64,000 bases of DNA from Streptomyces sp. WAC05374 (GTDB taxonomy: Bacteria; Actinomycetota; Actinomycetes; Streptomycetales; Streptomycetaceae): contig NZ_SMNQ01000014.1 in NCBI RefSeq assembly GCF_004353505.1, forward strand, positions 62,001-126,000, read 5' to 3'. Positions 9,009 to 17,854 of this stretch are shown in pieces (position 1 is the first letter of the stretch; each line of letters begins with the position of its first letter). Made by a program: the position numbers and the translations under genes. The notes under the pieces were generated by a model. That model was not told where the DNA came from. It ran no database searches and saw only the letters and a program-made list of their open reading frames with translations.

Positions 9009-9383
9009 CTACCCGTCGTACGCCGCCCGCAGCGCGTCCGCCACGGCCGCCTCCGCGTCGGCACGGGTGAGGCCCAGGCGGTGGGCCTCGGCGGCGTACG
9101 CGGCGGCCGCCGTGGCCGCCTGGCGGGCGGCGGCGTCACCGGCGGCGGCGACGAACGTGCCGGCGCGGCCCCGTGTCTCGATCACCCCGTCGGTCTCCAG
9201 CACCCGGTACGCCTTGGCGACCGTGTTGGCGGCGAGGCCCAGTTCCTCCGCGAGGCCGCGGACCGTCGGCAGCTTGTAGCCGACGGGCAGGCGGCCGGAG
9301 CGGGCCTGGGCGGAGATCTGGGCGCGCAGTTGTTCGTACGGGGCGGTCGACGACGCCGCGTCGACGGAGATCTTCAGGGTCAC
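9009..9383 (-). CDS. GntR-family transcriptional regulator, short YtrA-like form
   Basis: 124 residues starting at GTG 9383. The N-terminal winged helix-turn-helix is clear (PYEQLRAQISAQ, then LPTVRGLAEELGLAANTVAKAYRVLE and GVIETRGRAGTFV). The tail is only a ~45-residue helical segment rather than the large FadR/HutC effector domain. This is the YtrA subfamily layout, whose members usually repress an adjacent transporter operon. No ABC transporter is adjacent here. The closest divergent gene is the acetyltransferase at 9456, with 72 nt between starts, so autoregulation plus control of that gene is the simple inference. Confidence 0.92.
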   Translation of the reverse strand: MTLKISVDAASSTAPYEQLRAQISAQARSGRLPVGYKLPTVRGLAEELGLAANTVAKAYRVLETDGVIETRGRAGTFVAAAGDAAARQAATAAAAYAAEAHRLGLTRADAEAAVADALRAAYDG

Positions 9384-9455
9384 GGGTACGATTGTCCCCG
9401 ACGGCGGGGTAATTGGGAGGCGGCCGGCGCCGGGGCGCGCGTACCGTGCGGCTTC

Positions 9456-10379
9456 ATGACTGTGATCGTGCGGGACTTCCGTCCCGAGGACGCCGAGGCC
9501 GTGAGCAGGTCACGACAGGCCTGCATACCGTTCCAGGTGGCGACGCCCCGTTCGGTGCTCTTCGACGTCGAGACCGCCAACCCGGCCGCGAAGTTCCGCC
9601 TGCTGGTCGCCGAGAGGAACGGCGAGATCATCGGGACGGCCTATGCCGGCATCGCGTACGACAGCAGCGAGCCCGGTCAGGCCTACGCCACCCCGCAGGT
9701 CCACCCGGACCACCGGGGTCACGGCGCGGGCGGCCTCCTGCTGCGTACCGCCGAGGAGCACCTGGCGGCCGAGGGCGCGACATCCCTGTACGCCTGGGCG
9801 ATGGACGACCCCACGAACCTGGCGTTCGCCGCCGAGCGGGGCTACCGGCCCACCCGGTCCTCGCACTTCCAGCGCCTCGACCTGGCGCGCACCGACCTGC
9901 CCGAGCTGCCCGGGACGCTCCCGCCCGGCGTCGAGCTGCGTACCGCCGCCGACTACGAGGCCGATCCGCGCCCGATGTTCGTCGCCGACGCCGAGGCGAC
10001 GGCCGACGAACCGAGCGACATCGCCACGGACTTCGACGACTACGAGGACTGGGTGCGCCACACCTGGGACAACCCGCTGCTCGACCGCGGCTTCTCCACG
10101 GTCGTGACGGTGGGCGGCGAGGTGGCGGCCTTCACCGCCGCGTTCACCGACGGCGCGACCCGTTACGTCTCGGGCATGACCGGCACCCTGCGCGCCCACC
10201 GGGGCCGGGGCCTGGCGAAGCTGGCCAAGACGGACTCGCTGCTGCGGGCCCGTGCCGCGGGCTGCACCGACGCGTACACCAGCAACGACGGCGCGAACGG
10301 CCCGATGCTGACGATCAACAAGTGGTTCGGTTACGAGATCTGCGCGACGGAGGTGAGGCATGTCCGCACGGTCGGTTGA
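9456..10379 (+). CDS. GNAT-family N-acetyltransferase with two GNAT domains
   Basis: 307 residues with ATG at 9456. The N-terminal GNAT domain has the acetyl-CoA loop as VHPDHRGHGAGGLLL (motif A, Q/RxxGxG/A type). The C-terminal half is a second, degenerate GNAT unit with LRAHRGRGLAKLAK and a final NKWFGYEICATEV strand. Tandem GNAT proteins of this length are common in Streptomyces, and some acetylate aminoglycosides or mycothiol precursors. The substrate here is unknown. The 3' end overlaps the DUF402 gene by 20 nt, so the two are likely cotranslated. Confidence 0.88.
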   Translation: MTVIVRDFRPEDAEAVSRSRQACIPFQVATPRSVLFDVETANPAAKFRLLVAERNGEIIGTAYAGIAYDSSEPGQAYATPQVHPDHRGHGAGGLLLRTAEEHLAAEGATSLYAWAMDDPTNLAFAAERGYRPTRSSHFQRLDLARTDLPELPGTLPPGVELRTAADYEADPRPMFVADAEATADEPSDIATDFDDYEDWVRHTWDNPLLDRGFSTVVTVGGEVAAFTAAFTDGATRYVSGMTGTLRAHRGRGLAKLAKTDSLLRARAAGCTDAYTSNDGANGPMLTINKWFGYEICATEVRHVRTVG

Positions 10380-10857
10380 CGTCCGCCTGGTGAAGGCGGG
10401 CCGTACGAAGATCCGGTACCCGGCCGAGGTCGTGTCCGACGACGGCACCCTCCTCACGGTCCGGGCGCCCTGGGCGGCGGACGGCGTACGGGACTTCGGG
10501 TTCGTGCGCTTCGAGCCCGGTGACGTCTTCACGGAGCACTACTGGCGGGACCGGTGGTACGCGGTGAAGGAGGTGCGCACCGGGGAGGGCGCCCTCAAGG
10601 GCTGGTACTGCGACGTCACCCGGCCCGCGTCGGTGCGGGGCTCCGAGGTGGTCGTGGAGGACCTGGACCTGGACCTGTGGGTGCCGGCGGACGGCGGGGA
10701 GGTCCTGCGGCTGGACGAGGACGAGTTCGCGGCGAGCGGCCTTCAGGAGCGGGACCCGGTGGCGGCCGCCGCCGCCCTCCAGGCGCTGGACGCCCTGGAG
10801 GCCCTCGCCCGAGAGGGCCGCCTGCCGGGCGCGGATCAGGAGACCGGCTTGCGGTAG
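10360..10857 (+). CDS. DUF402 domain protein
   Basis: 165 residues beginning MSARSVDVRLVKAGRTKIRY. The β-rich core has conserved acidic and aromatic residues (FEPGDVFTEHYWRDRWYAVKEV, then KGWYCDVTRPA and LDLDLWV), which match the DUF402/FomD-like fold. Characterised relatives include FomD, which hydrolyses a cytidylyl phosphonate intermediate in fosfomycin synthesis, and nucleoside phosphate hydrolases that need Mn or Co. The substrate here is unknown. It overlaps the GNAT gene upstream by 20 nt and the convergent GNAT gene at its 3' end by 22 nt. Confidence 0.85.
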   Translation: MSARSVDVRLVKAGRTKIRYPAEVVSDDGTLLTVRAPWAADGVRDFGFVRFEPGDVFTEHYWRDRWYAVKEVRTGEGALKGWYCDVTRPASVRGSEVVVEDLDLDLWVPADGGEVLRLDEDEFAASGLQERDPVAAAAALQALDALEALAREGRLPGADQETGLR

Positions 10858-11276
10858 TGGACGCGCTCGGGGTCCTCCGCCGTGCGCGGCGCGTCGACCT
10901 CGTAGCCGTACCGCTCGTACATCGCCCGGTTCTCCCGCATCAGCCGGTGGGTGAGCAGTCGCACCTCGGGCAGGCCGAGGGTGCGGGCGCGCTCCTCCAC
11001 GAAGGCGAGCAGGCGGCGGCCGAGGCCGGCGCCCTGGGCGTCGGGGTGGACCGCGATGTTGTCGAGGTACAGGTGGTCGGCCCCGGTCCTGAGGACCACG
11101 AGGCCGACCACCGGGTCTGCGGCGACGTACACCCGCCCGGCCGCCACGTCCGCCGGGTGGTCGGCCTCCATCGGGGCCGGCGTGCGACCGATCCGGTCGA
11201 GGTAGTGGTGGTAGGCCGCGTCGGTGACGGCCTTCACACGGGGGACGTCGTCGGTGGTCGCACGGCGGATGGTCAT
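10836..11276 (-). CDS. GNAT-family N-acetyltransferase
   Basis: A 146-residue single GNAT domain. Motif A reads VHPDAQGAGLGRRLL and motif B ENRAMYERYGYEV. ATG at 11276 overlaps the TGA of tctA (ATGA), so it is the last gene of the tct operon and is probably translationally coupled. The substrate is unknown. Its 3' end runs 22 nt into the convergent DUF402 gene. Confidence 0.88.
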   Translation of the reverse strand: MTIRRATTDDVPRVKAVTDAAYHHYLDRIGRTPAPMEADHPADVAAGRVYVAADPVVGLVVLRTGADHLYLDNIAVHPDAQGAGLGRRLLAFVEERARTLGLPEVRLLTHRLMRENRAMYERYGYEVDAPRTAEDPERVHYRKPVS

Positions 11277-12769
11277 TCCGTCAGACTACGACGGCGCGTG
11301 ATCACCTTCTTCAGGGCCGGCCAGGCCAGCAGGACGGCGACCACGGCGTACACGGTCACCGAGAACGGCGTGTCGACCAGCCCGGTGACGCTGCCGTCGC
11401 TGATCTGGAGCGCCCGGCGGAGCTGCTGTTCGGCTGCCGGGCCGAGGATGACCCCGATGACGGCGGGCAGCACCGGCAGGCCGTAGCGGCGCATCCCGAA
11501 CCCGATGAGGCCGATGATCAGCAGGATCACCAGGTCGAGGGCTTCGCCGCCGACCGCGTACGCCCCGGTGGCCGCGAAGAACAGGATGCCGGCGTACAGG
11601 TACGGGCGCGGGATGCGCAGCAGCTTCGCCCACACCGGGGCCAGTGGCAGGTTCAGCGCGAGGAGCAGCACCATGCCGACGAACAGGGAGGCGATCAGGC
11701 CCCATACGAGGTCGGGTTCGCGTTCGAAGAGCAGCGGGCCGGGCTGGATGCCGTACTGCTGGAAGGCGGCCAGCATCACGGCGGCGACGGCCGTGGTCGG
11801 CAGGCCGAGCGTCAGCATGGACACGAGCGTGCCGGCCGCCGAGGCGGAGGCGGCGGACTCGGGGCCGGCGACGCCCTCGATGGCGCCGCGCCCGAACTGG
11901 TCCTTGTGCTTCGACAGCCTCTTCTCGGTGACGTAGGACAGGAACGTGGGGATCTCCGCGCCGCCGGCCGGGACGGCGCCGAACGGGAAGCCGATGAGCG
12001 GGCCGCGCAGCCACGGCTTCCACGTCCGCCTGACGTCGTCCCTGCCGAGCCAGGGCCGGCCGACGGGGATGGCGTCGCCGCCGGTGCGCCGCAGGTGCGC
12101 GGCGACCCACAGGGCCTCGCCGATGGCGAAGAGGCCGACCGCGACGATGACGACGTCGATGCCGTCGGCGAGCTGGAGCGAGCCGAAGGTGAGCCGTGGC
12201 CGGCCGGTCATCTGGTCGAGCCCCACCAGGCCGAGGGTGAGGCCGACGAGGAGTGAGGCGAAGCCACGGATGCGGGACGAGCCCAGCACCGAGGTCACCG
12301 CGATGAACGCCAGCACCATGAGCGCGAAGTAGTCGGGCGCGCCGATGTCCACCGCCAGCGCGGCGACGGTCGGGGCGAGGGCGACCAGCAGGACGGTGCC
12401 GATCATGCCGCCCGCGAAGTGCCCGCCCGCGGCGGCCGCGAGGGCCTGGGCGCCCCGCCCCGCCTTGGCCATCGGGTTGCCCTCGATGGCGGCGACGACG
12501 GCGGCGCTCTCGCCCGGCGTGTTGAGCAGGATGGAGGTGGTGGAGCCGCCGAACATCGCGCCGTAGTAGATGCCGGCGAACATGATGAACGCGCCGGTGG
12601 GCTCCAGCCCGTACGTCACCGGCAGCAGCAGCGCCACCGCCATGGCGGGGCCGATGCCGGGCAGGACGCCGATGGCGGTGCCGAGCAGCACGCCTGTGGC
12701 CGCCCACAGCAGGTTCATGGGCGTCAGCGCGGTGCCGAAGCCGTCGAGCAGGGAGTTCCAGGAGTCCAT
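11273..12769 (-). CDS. tctA: Tripartite tricarboxylate transporter, large permease TctA
   Basis: 498 residues, matching the usual ~500-residue, 11-12 helix TctA subunit. The N-terminal signature is GTAIGVLPGIGPAMAVALLLP. The second family block reads IPTFLSYVTEKRLSKHKDQFG, and the GPESAASASAAGTLVSMLTLG block follows. TctA forms the membrane channel that takes up citrate-like carboxylates presented by the TctC binding protein. The start overlaps the tctB stop. Several residues near the C-terminus (ALKKVITRRR) are cytoplasmic and basic. Confidence 0.95.
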   Translation of the reverse strand: MDSWNSLLDGFGTALTPMNLLWAATGVLLGTAIGVLPGIGPAMAVALLLPVTYGLEPTGAFIMFAGIYYGAMFGGSTTSILLNTPGESAAVVAAIEGNPMAKAGRGAQALAAAAGGHFAGGMIGTVLLVALAPTVAALAVDIGAPDYFALMVLAFIAVTSVLGSSRIRGFASLLVGLTLGLVGLDQMTGRPRLTFGSLQLADGIDVVIVAVGLFAIGEALWVAAHLRRTGGDAIPVGRPWLGRDDVRRTWKPWLRGPLIGFPFGAVPAGGAEIPTFLSYVTEKRLSKHKDQFGRGAIEGVAGPESAASASAAGTLVSMLTLGLPTTAVAAVMLAAFQQYGIQPGPLLFEREPDLVWGLIASLFVGMVLLLALNLPLAPVWAKLLRIPRPYLYAGILFFAATGAYAVGGEALDLVILLIIGLIGFGMRRYGLPVLPAVIGVILGPAAEQQLRRALQISDGSVTGLVDTPFSVTVYAVVAVLLAWPALKKVITRRRSLTE

Positions 12770-13281
12770 CAGAGCACCCCCATCAGCGGGCCGCCGGGGA
12801 GCGGGACGCCGAGCAGATTGGTGAAGACGACGTAGGTGACGAGGGAGAGGACGGCGGCGATCAGCGGGTCGCGGTCGGTGCGGCGGCTGCCGAGCGCGTA
12901 CGCGGAGCCCCAGAAGAGCAGCGCGCCGGCGATCGGGAAGCCGAGCGGGCCGATGAGGACGGCGCCACCGAGGAAGACCCCGGCGAGCAGCAGGACGGTA
13001 CGCCAGTCGCCGGGCTCCGACAGGTCGACGTCCTCACCGCCCTCGGCCTCGCCGCGGCCGCCGCGCAGCACGTCGGCGGTGAGCAGGACGGCGACGACGA
13101 GGAGTCCCGCGCCGACGACGACGGGGACGGTCGCGGGTCCGACGGGTCCGCGCTGTCCCGCGACGGCGTTCATGGACAGCGCGTCGGTGAGGACGAGCAC
13201 GCCGAGGACGGCGAGCAGGAGGCCGACGCCGAGTTCGGAGTGGTCGCGCAGCCAGGAGCGGCGCTCGGCGGGTGTGTTCAC
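12769..13281 (-). CDS. tctB: Tripartite tricarboxylate transporter, small membrane subunit TctB
   Basis: 170 residues with four predicted helices, for example LGVGLLLAVLGVLVLTDAL, VPVVVGAGLLVVAVLLTADV and a paired C-terminal set with VLLLAGVFLGGAVLIGPLGF. This is the normal TctB size and topology. GTG at 13281 overlaps the tctC stop (GTGA) and its own stop touches the tctA start. The three subunits should therefore be made from one mRNA in the order C, B, A. Confidence 0.93.
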   Translation of the reverse strand: MNTPAERRSWLRDHSELGVGLLLAVLGVLVLTDALSMNAVAGQRGPVGPATVPVVVGAGLLVVAVLLTADVLRGGRGEAEGGEDVDLSEPGDWRTVLLLAGVFLGGAVLIGPLGFPIAGALLFWGSAYALGSRRTDRDPLIAAVLSLVTYVVFTNLLGVPLPGGPLMGVL

Positions 13282-14261
13282 AGTCCCAGCTCCTTCAGGA
13301 CGGAGCCGACGCGCTCGTTCTGCTGGTCGAGGAATCTCCCGAAGGCGTCACCGGAGAGGTACGCGTCGTTCCAGCCGTTCTTCTTCAGGGAGTCGCGCCA
13401 CTGCTTCGAGGCGTGCAGCTTGTCGACGAGGCCGATGAGCTTGTCGCGTTCGGCGGCGGAGAGGCCGGGCGGGGCGACGATGCCGCGCCAGTTGGTGAAC
13501 TCGGTGTCGAGCCCCGCCTCCCGGAGGGTGGGGGCGTCGAGCCCGGGGACCCGCTCCGGGCCGGTGACGGCGAGGAGCCGCAGCTCGCCCGCCTTGATCT
13601 GGTCGAGGTACTCGCCCACGCCGGAGACGCCGAAGGCGACCTTGTTGCCGAGGATGGAGGCGAGCAGTTCGCCGCCGCCGTCGAAGGGGACGTAGTTCAC
13701 CGATTTCGGGGCGATCCCGGCGGCCTGCGCCATGAGCATGGGCGCGAGGTGGTCGGGGCCGCCCGGCGACGATCCGCCGCCCACGGGCAGCTTGGCGGGG
13801 TTCTTCCTCCAGGCGGCCAGCAGGTCCCGGATGGTCCGGTACGGGGAGTCCTTGGCGACGACCACGATGTCCTGCTCCTCGGTGAGCCGGGCGATCGGGG
13901 TGGTGTCGGCGAGGGTCGCCGGCGTCTTGTTGGTGTGGACGGCACCGACGACGCCGAGGCCCATGGACATGGCGAGCCGGCCGTTGCCGTGCTCGCCGAC
14001 GAGCCGGGTCAGGCCGACGGTGCCGCCGGCGCCGGGCAGGTTGAAGACCTCGATGTCGTGGGTGAGGCCGGCGTCCTCGGCGTTCTTGGCCGCGGTGCGG
14101 GCCGTGATGTCGTAGCCCCCGCCGGGAGTGTTGGGGACCATGAACCGGAGCCCGGGGATCTGTGTGCCGGTGCCGGAGCCGCTGCCGGTGGAGAGCAGCG
14201 GCGGCCCCACGAGCACCAACAGCGCCGCCCCGAGCAGGGCGAGGGGAGTGCGCGATCGCAC
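13278..14261 (-). CDS. tctC: Tripartite tricarboxylate transporter substrate-binding protein TctC
   Basis: 327 residues from GTG at 14261. I prefer this start over upstream in-frame candidates because AAAGGCGG lies ~8 nt ahead and the protein then begins with a clean export signal (VRSRTPLALLGAALLVLVG). The mature part has the Bug/TctC landmarks: FMVPNTPGGGYDITAR, VVVAKDSPYRTI, FGVSGVGEYLDQIKAG and GLSAAERDKL. It captures a carboxylate outside the cell and delivers it to TctA/TctB. The promoter region is shared with the divergent response regulator at 14380, 118 nt away. Confidence 0.93.
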   Translation of the reverse strand: MRSRTPLALLGAALLVLVGPPLLSTGSGSGTGTQIPGLRFMVPNTPGGGYDITARTAAKNAEDAGLTHDIEVFNLPGAGGTVGLTRLVGEHGNGRLAMSMGLGVVGAVHTNKTPATLADTTPIARLTEEQDIVVVAKDSPYRTIRDLLAAWRKNPAKLPVGGGSSPGGPDHLAPMLMAQAAGIAPKSVNYVPFDGGGELLASILGNKVAFGVSGVGEYLDQIKAGELRLLAVTGPERVPGLDAPTLREAGLDTEFTNWRGIVAPPGLSAAERDKLIGLVDKLHASKQWRDSLKKNGWNDAYLSGDAFGRFLDQQNERVGSVLKELGL

Positions 14262-14379
14262 GCGTGCCGCCTTTCGTACGGACGTACCTGTGAAGTGGCC
14301 CACATGTTGCCCGCACGTTAAGAAGCTGTCTCCCTTCCGCAATCAACGGACGTTGTGGTCGTTGTGGTCGGGACCTACC

Positions 14380-15057
14380 GTGTCGCCGGTGACGACGGTG
14401 CTGGTGGTGGACGACGACTTCATGGTCGCCAAGCTGCACAGCCGCTATGTGTCCGCGGTGGACGGTTTCACGGTCGCCGGGGTGGCGCACAGCGGTGCCG
14501 AGGCGCTGCGCGCGGCCGAGGCGCTGCGCCCCGACATCGTGCTGCTGGACATCTACCTGCCCGACATGGACGGGATCGGTGTGCTGCGCGCCCTGCGGTC
14601 GGCGGGGCACGGCGCGGACGCGCTGTTCATCACGGCGGCCCGGGACGCGGGCACGATCCGCTCGGCGCTGCGCGCGGGGGCGCTGCACTACCTGATCAAG
14701 CCGTTCAGCCAGGCCGCGCTGCGGGAGCAGTTGCTGCACGTGGCGTCGGTACGCACGCGCCTGGCCCAACTGGACGAGGCGCGGCAGGAGGACGTCGACC
14801 AGATCTTCGGCACCCGCCCGCCCGGCTCCCGCGAGCTTCCCAAGGGCCTGGCGGCCCACACCGCCGACCTGGTGGAGCGCATCCTCCGCGACCACCCGGC
14901 GGGCCTGTCGGCCGCCGAGTGCGCCGAGGCGGGCTCCCTCTCCCGCGTGAGCGCCCGCCGCTACCTCGAGTACTTCGCGGAGACGGGCCGCGCCGAGGTC
15001 ACCCTCCGCTACGGCGGCACGGGCCGCCCGGAACGGCGCTACCGCCGGGTGGGATGA
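14380..15057 (+). CDS. DNA-binding response regulator (CitB/DcuR-type), divergent from tctCBA
   Basis: 225 residues. The receiver domain shows the acidic pocket VVDDDFM, the phospho-acceptor Asp in DIVLLDIYLPDMDG and the conserved Lys in YLIKPFS. The C-terminal ~90 residues carry a winged-helix-like segment (GLSAAECAEAGSLSRVSARRYLEYF) typical of the CitB/DctR branch. GTG at 14380 has GGGA ~8 nt upstream and is preferred to GTG 14389. It probably controls the divergent tricarboxylate transporter. CitA-type sensor kinases usually sit next to such regulators; none is visible beside it here. Confidence 0.9.
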   Translation: MSPVTTVLVVDDDFMVAKLHSRYVSAVDGFTVAGVAHSGAEALRAAEALRPDIVLLDIYLPDMDGIGVLRALRSAGHGADALFITAARDAGTIRSALRAGALHYLIKPFSQAALREQLLHVASVRTRLAQLDEARQEDVDQIFGTRPPGSRELPKGLAAHTADLVERILRDHPAGLSAAECAEAGSLSRVSARRYLEYFAETGRAEVTLRYGGTGRPERRYRRVG

Positions 15058-15101
15058 CCATTACGGTGGGTCCAGGTCGTCCGAGGACGTGGAGGGGGCA
15101 C

Positions 15102-15683
15102 ATGGGCGCCGGTTGGGTGGGGCTGCTGGTCGCGATCGTGGGCGTGGCGGGAACTCTGGGGGCCGCGCTGCTGACCCAGAACCGCGCGGACCGCACCAAG
15201 CGGATGGAGCTGCAAGCCGCGGCCGAGCAGCGCCGCGAGGAGCGCGACCACGCGAGGGAGCTGCTCCGGGCGGAGCAGGCGGAGGCACGGCTGCGTGAGG
15301 GCCTCGAACGGCGGCGCGCCTGCTACATCACGCTGAACACCGCCGCGCGCCAGTACGTGACGGCCATGACCAACCACGTCCACGCGGTGCGGCGCGGCGA
15401 GGACACCGCCGGGTCCCTGACCAGGCTGGAGGAGTGCAGGCTGGCCTTCCGTGACAGCTACGCCGAGGCCCAGATGGTCGCTCCGGACACGGTGCTCCGC
15501 GCCTGCAGCACGGCCAAGACACGGCTCAACACCGCGTACGGGTCGCTCAGGGACCTCTGCACGGCCCCTTCGGCGCACGCCGAGGAACTGGCCGCCCTGG
15601 AGGCCGGGTTCCACCAGGAGGTCTGGCCGTACCTGGGGGCGATGAAGCGGTCGATGCGAGCCGATCTGGGGATCGACGACTGA
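15102..15683 (+). CDS. Single-pass membrane protein with coiled coil, unknown function
   Basis: 193 residues with ATG at 15102 and GGAGGGGG just upstream. An N-terminal helix (WVGLLVAIVGVAGTLGAALL, ~residues 5-24) is followed by a charged, Glu/Arg-rich coiled coil (~35-75) and a helical C-terminal domain. Similar layouts occur in many Streptomyces proteins of unknown role. It lies 44 nt after the response regulator in the same direction and could be cotranscribed. No enzymatic motif is visible. Confidence 0.8.
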   Translation: MGAGWVGLLVAIVGVAGTLGAALLTQNRADRTKRMELQAAAEQRREERDHARELLRAEQAEARLREGLERRRACYITLNTAARQYVTAMTNHVHAVRRGEDTAGSLTRLEECRLAFRDSYAEAQMVAPDTVLRACSTAKTRLNTAYGSLRDLCTAPSAHAEELAALEAGFHQEVWPYLGAMKRSMRADLGIDD

Positions 15684-15740
15684 AGGGTGTTGCAGCAGGC
15701 TCAGTCCTGGGCAGGCCGGAGTGGTGCCTGGCCTGCTGTT

Positions 15741-15833
15741 TCACCGCGTCAGGGCGAGGTTCGGCATGGTGGCGACGGCCTGGGCTGCGTGGCGGAGGCC
15801 GTCGCCCTTCTGGCGGGAGTCGCGGAGGATCTT
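15741..15833 (-). pseudogene. C-terminal scrap of a possible transposase
   Basis: A short open segment encodes KILRDSRQKGDGLRHAAQ, then AVATMPNLALTR and a TGA at 15741-15743. The pattern of a basic helix followed by VATMPNLAL resembles the final residues of IS4/IS5-like transposases, where the last helix often reads 'AVA..HNL'. There is no upstream transposase in frame: the sequence runs straight into the broken DHFR-like gene. I call it a relic on pattern alone. Confidence 0.35.
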
Positions 15834-16284
15834 CGCCGACGTCGTCGAGCAGCCGGGCCTCGAGTTACTGCTGGGCCATGGTCGGGCGTTCACCCCCACG
15901 TGCTTGTCCCCCGGCGAGCCGGCGCCCGCGGGAGACCGCCCGCTCGATGCCTTCGGCCCGCCCTCGGTGACGAAGTGGAGGGCGCCCCTTCACGCGGCCA
16001 GCCGTCCGGCACGGAGTGGGTGACCACGACGACGGGCAGCCCCATCCCCTTCCCACCCGCCCGTGCGGCCGAACAGCTTGCGCCCCACGACGAGCGCCCC
16101 GGTCTCCGCGACGAGCCGCCGCCAGTGCGTGGCGCTTACCTCGGTGAGGTGGAAGGTCGGCCCGGAGTGCATGGTCTCGACGGTGATCGCCGTTCTCGTA
16201 CCACTTGAACAGTTTGGCGAAGCCGGTCTCGCCGGGTCCGCAGATGTACCCTTCGAGGGATGCGCCGGCGCCGGTGTAGACCAT
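15834..16284 (-). pseudogene. Frameshifted dihydrofolate-reductase/RibD C-terminal-domain gene
   Basis: Pieces of one DHFR-like protein appear in order in different frames on the minus strand. Frame one: MVYTGAGASLEGYICGPGE and GFAKLFKWYENGD from ATG 16284. Frame two: GPTFHLTEVSATHWRRLVAE and TGALVVGRKLFGRTGGW. Frame three: GLPVVVVTHSVPDGWPREGA. Then ALHFVTEGG and IERAVSRGRRLAG in shifted frames, DKHVGVN, and finally LEARLLDDVGE. At least four frame changes separate them. The intact family (riboflavin-type reductases, ~190-200 residues) uses NADPH to reduce a pteridine or pyrimidine. This copy cannot make that protein. Confidence 0.8.
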
Positions 16285-16400
16285 CGGTCGTGGTGCTCGC
16301 TCCTTCGTCGTACGGAGGGTGGACCGGCGGCGCGGGCGGGACTCATCGCCCGAGCCAGGTCCCCGCGGCTCGCGCGCGGGGACCTTCGGTGCTCGTACGC

Positions 16401-17567
16401 TCAGTCCCTGGGGATGGTTCCCGTGCACTGGGAGAACGGCTTCTGCTGCACGCACTGGAACACCGGGCTCCACTTGCTGTTGGTGTCGGACGCGCCCGCG
16501 GCCACCGTGTCGGCGCAGGACTGGTCCGAGACGCCCCACAGCGCTCCGTCCGGCCAGCCGGCCTCACGGGTGCGGTTCTCCACCGAGGTGAGGCAGGCCG
16601 CCGGCGCCTTCAGGCGCTTGAGCTCCGCGACGAACTCCTGGTACTGGGAGTTCTTCGGCGCTGCGGCCAGCCGGTCCAGCCTGGCCTTGGCCTCGGCCCG
16701 CTGCTGCGGTGTCGCGTCCGGGTTCCGGTACGTCTTCAGGGCAGCGACGTTCTCTTCCACGATCTTCTTGATCTTTTCCTTGTCCTCGGGCTTCTTCGGC
16801 TGCGTCTTCGGGACCTGGGCAGCCAGCAGGCTGTCAGCGATCAGTTCCAGGACCTTCTTGTTGAACGCCCGGATATCCGCCGGTATGGCCGGGTCCGTGA
16901 GACTCGGCATGGCCTCGGCGAGTCCGAGCGCGAGCCTCCTGTACGTGTTCTTGTCCGCCTGCGAAGTCTTCGGGTCGTGGACGATCCTCAGCGATTCGTT
17001 GATCCCCGCCACGATCTTCGTCAGTGCGGCCTTGTCCGCCGCCGACGTTGCCGGGTTCTGGATGACCTTCAGCGCCGCGTTGATCTCCCCCAGGATTCTG
17101 TCGTACGTGGCCTTGTCCGCCGCCGACGTTGCCGGGTCCTTGGCGGCGGCCATCGTCTTGTCCAGCGTCGACTGGAGCTTGTCCTTCAGCTCCTTCGGCA
17201 GCTTGTCCAACTGGTCCTGGAGGTCCTGCTCCTCCGCCGGCGTGAGCCGCTGGAGCTCCCGCTTTTCCTGGCCCGGCGATTGCTGCTCCTCCGGTGGCGG
17301 CGATTGCTGCTCCTGCGGCGGGGGCGATTGCTGCTCCTCCGGCGGCGGCTGCTGCTCCTCCGGCGGGGGCGGCTGCTGCTCCTCCGGCGGCGGCTGCTCC
17401 TCCGGCGGCGGCTCGGGCGTGGGCTGGGCAGGCGAGGAGGCCGCGCCATGAGCCATGACGCCGGGCGCGGCCGTAGCGGTGGTCATGCCTACCGGAAGTG
17501 CGAGGGCGGCGGCCAAACACGATGTGCCGACGATGCGGGACACCTGCCGCCGAGCGATTTCGGGCAT
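16401..17567 (-). CDS. Secreted protein with Pro/Glu/Gln repeats and tandem ~28-residue helical repeats
   Basis: 388 residues. ATG at 17567 gives a signal peptide (MPEIARRQVSRIVGTSCLAA...ATAAPG); an upstream frame extension has no sensible start. After the signal comes a PPPEEQ/SPPPEEQQ low-complexity tract (~50-110), then four to five related helical units marked by DPATSAADKATYDRILGEI, NPATSAADKAALTKIVAGI and DPKTSQADKNTYRRLALGL, each ~28 residues. A C-terminal domain has four Cys (ACLTSVENR, SCAD, FQCVQQ, SQCTG) likely in disulfides. I do not recognise the family. The extended tract plus repeats suggest a wall-spanning adhesin-like or scaffold protein. It sits between two frameshifted genes and is itself intact. 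Confidence 0.85.
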   Translation of the reverse strand: MPEIARRQVSRIVGTSCLAAALALPVGMTTATAAPGVMAHGAASSPAQPTPEPPPEEQPPPEEQQPPPPEEQQPPPEEQQSPPPQEQQSPPPEEQQSPGQEKRELQRLTPAEEQDLQDQLDKLPKELKDKLQSTLDKTMAAAKDPATSAADKATYDRILGEINAALKVIQNPATSAADKAALTKIVAGINESLRIVHDPKTSQADKNTYRRLALGLAEAMPSLTDPAIPADIRAFNKKVLELIADSLLAAQVPKTQPKKPEDKEKIKKIVEENVAALKTYRNPDATPQQRAEAKARLDRLAAAPKNSQYQEFVAELKRLKAPAACLTSVENRTREAGWPDGALWGVSDQSCADTVAAGASDTNSKWSPVFQCVQQKPFSQCTGTIPRD

Positions 17568-17854
17568 GAGGAATCCAAGTGCGCTTGTGGTGTACTGCTT
17601 AGCCCGGCTGGTGGGCCCGGCCCCCGAGGCGGGCCCCATGTCACCGGAGTCGCGGCTCAACGGTGCGCAGGCTCTACAAGAACCACTGTTGCCCCGGACG
17701 ATGTATCCCGCAACCGGGGCGGCACGGCATGGCAACGGAGCCTGCTGACCAGCATTTAACGCCGTTCCGTTGCTGCCTCAACCACTGCGGATGCCGATCC
17801 GAGGCCCCATGGCTGCTTCACCTCGAAGGTGATAGTCGCATTGCCCTGATGGGC

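Noticed and set aside
14261..14342. N-terminal extension of tctC to 14342
   Set aside because: It would place 27 non-signal residues before a good export signal, and GTG 14261 has its own ribosome site.
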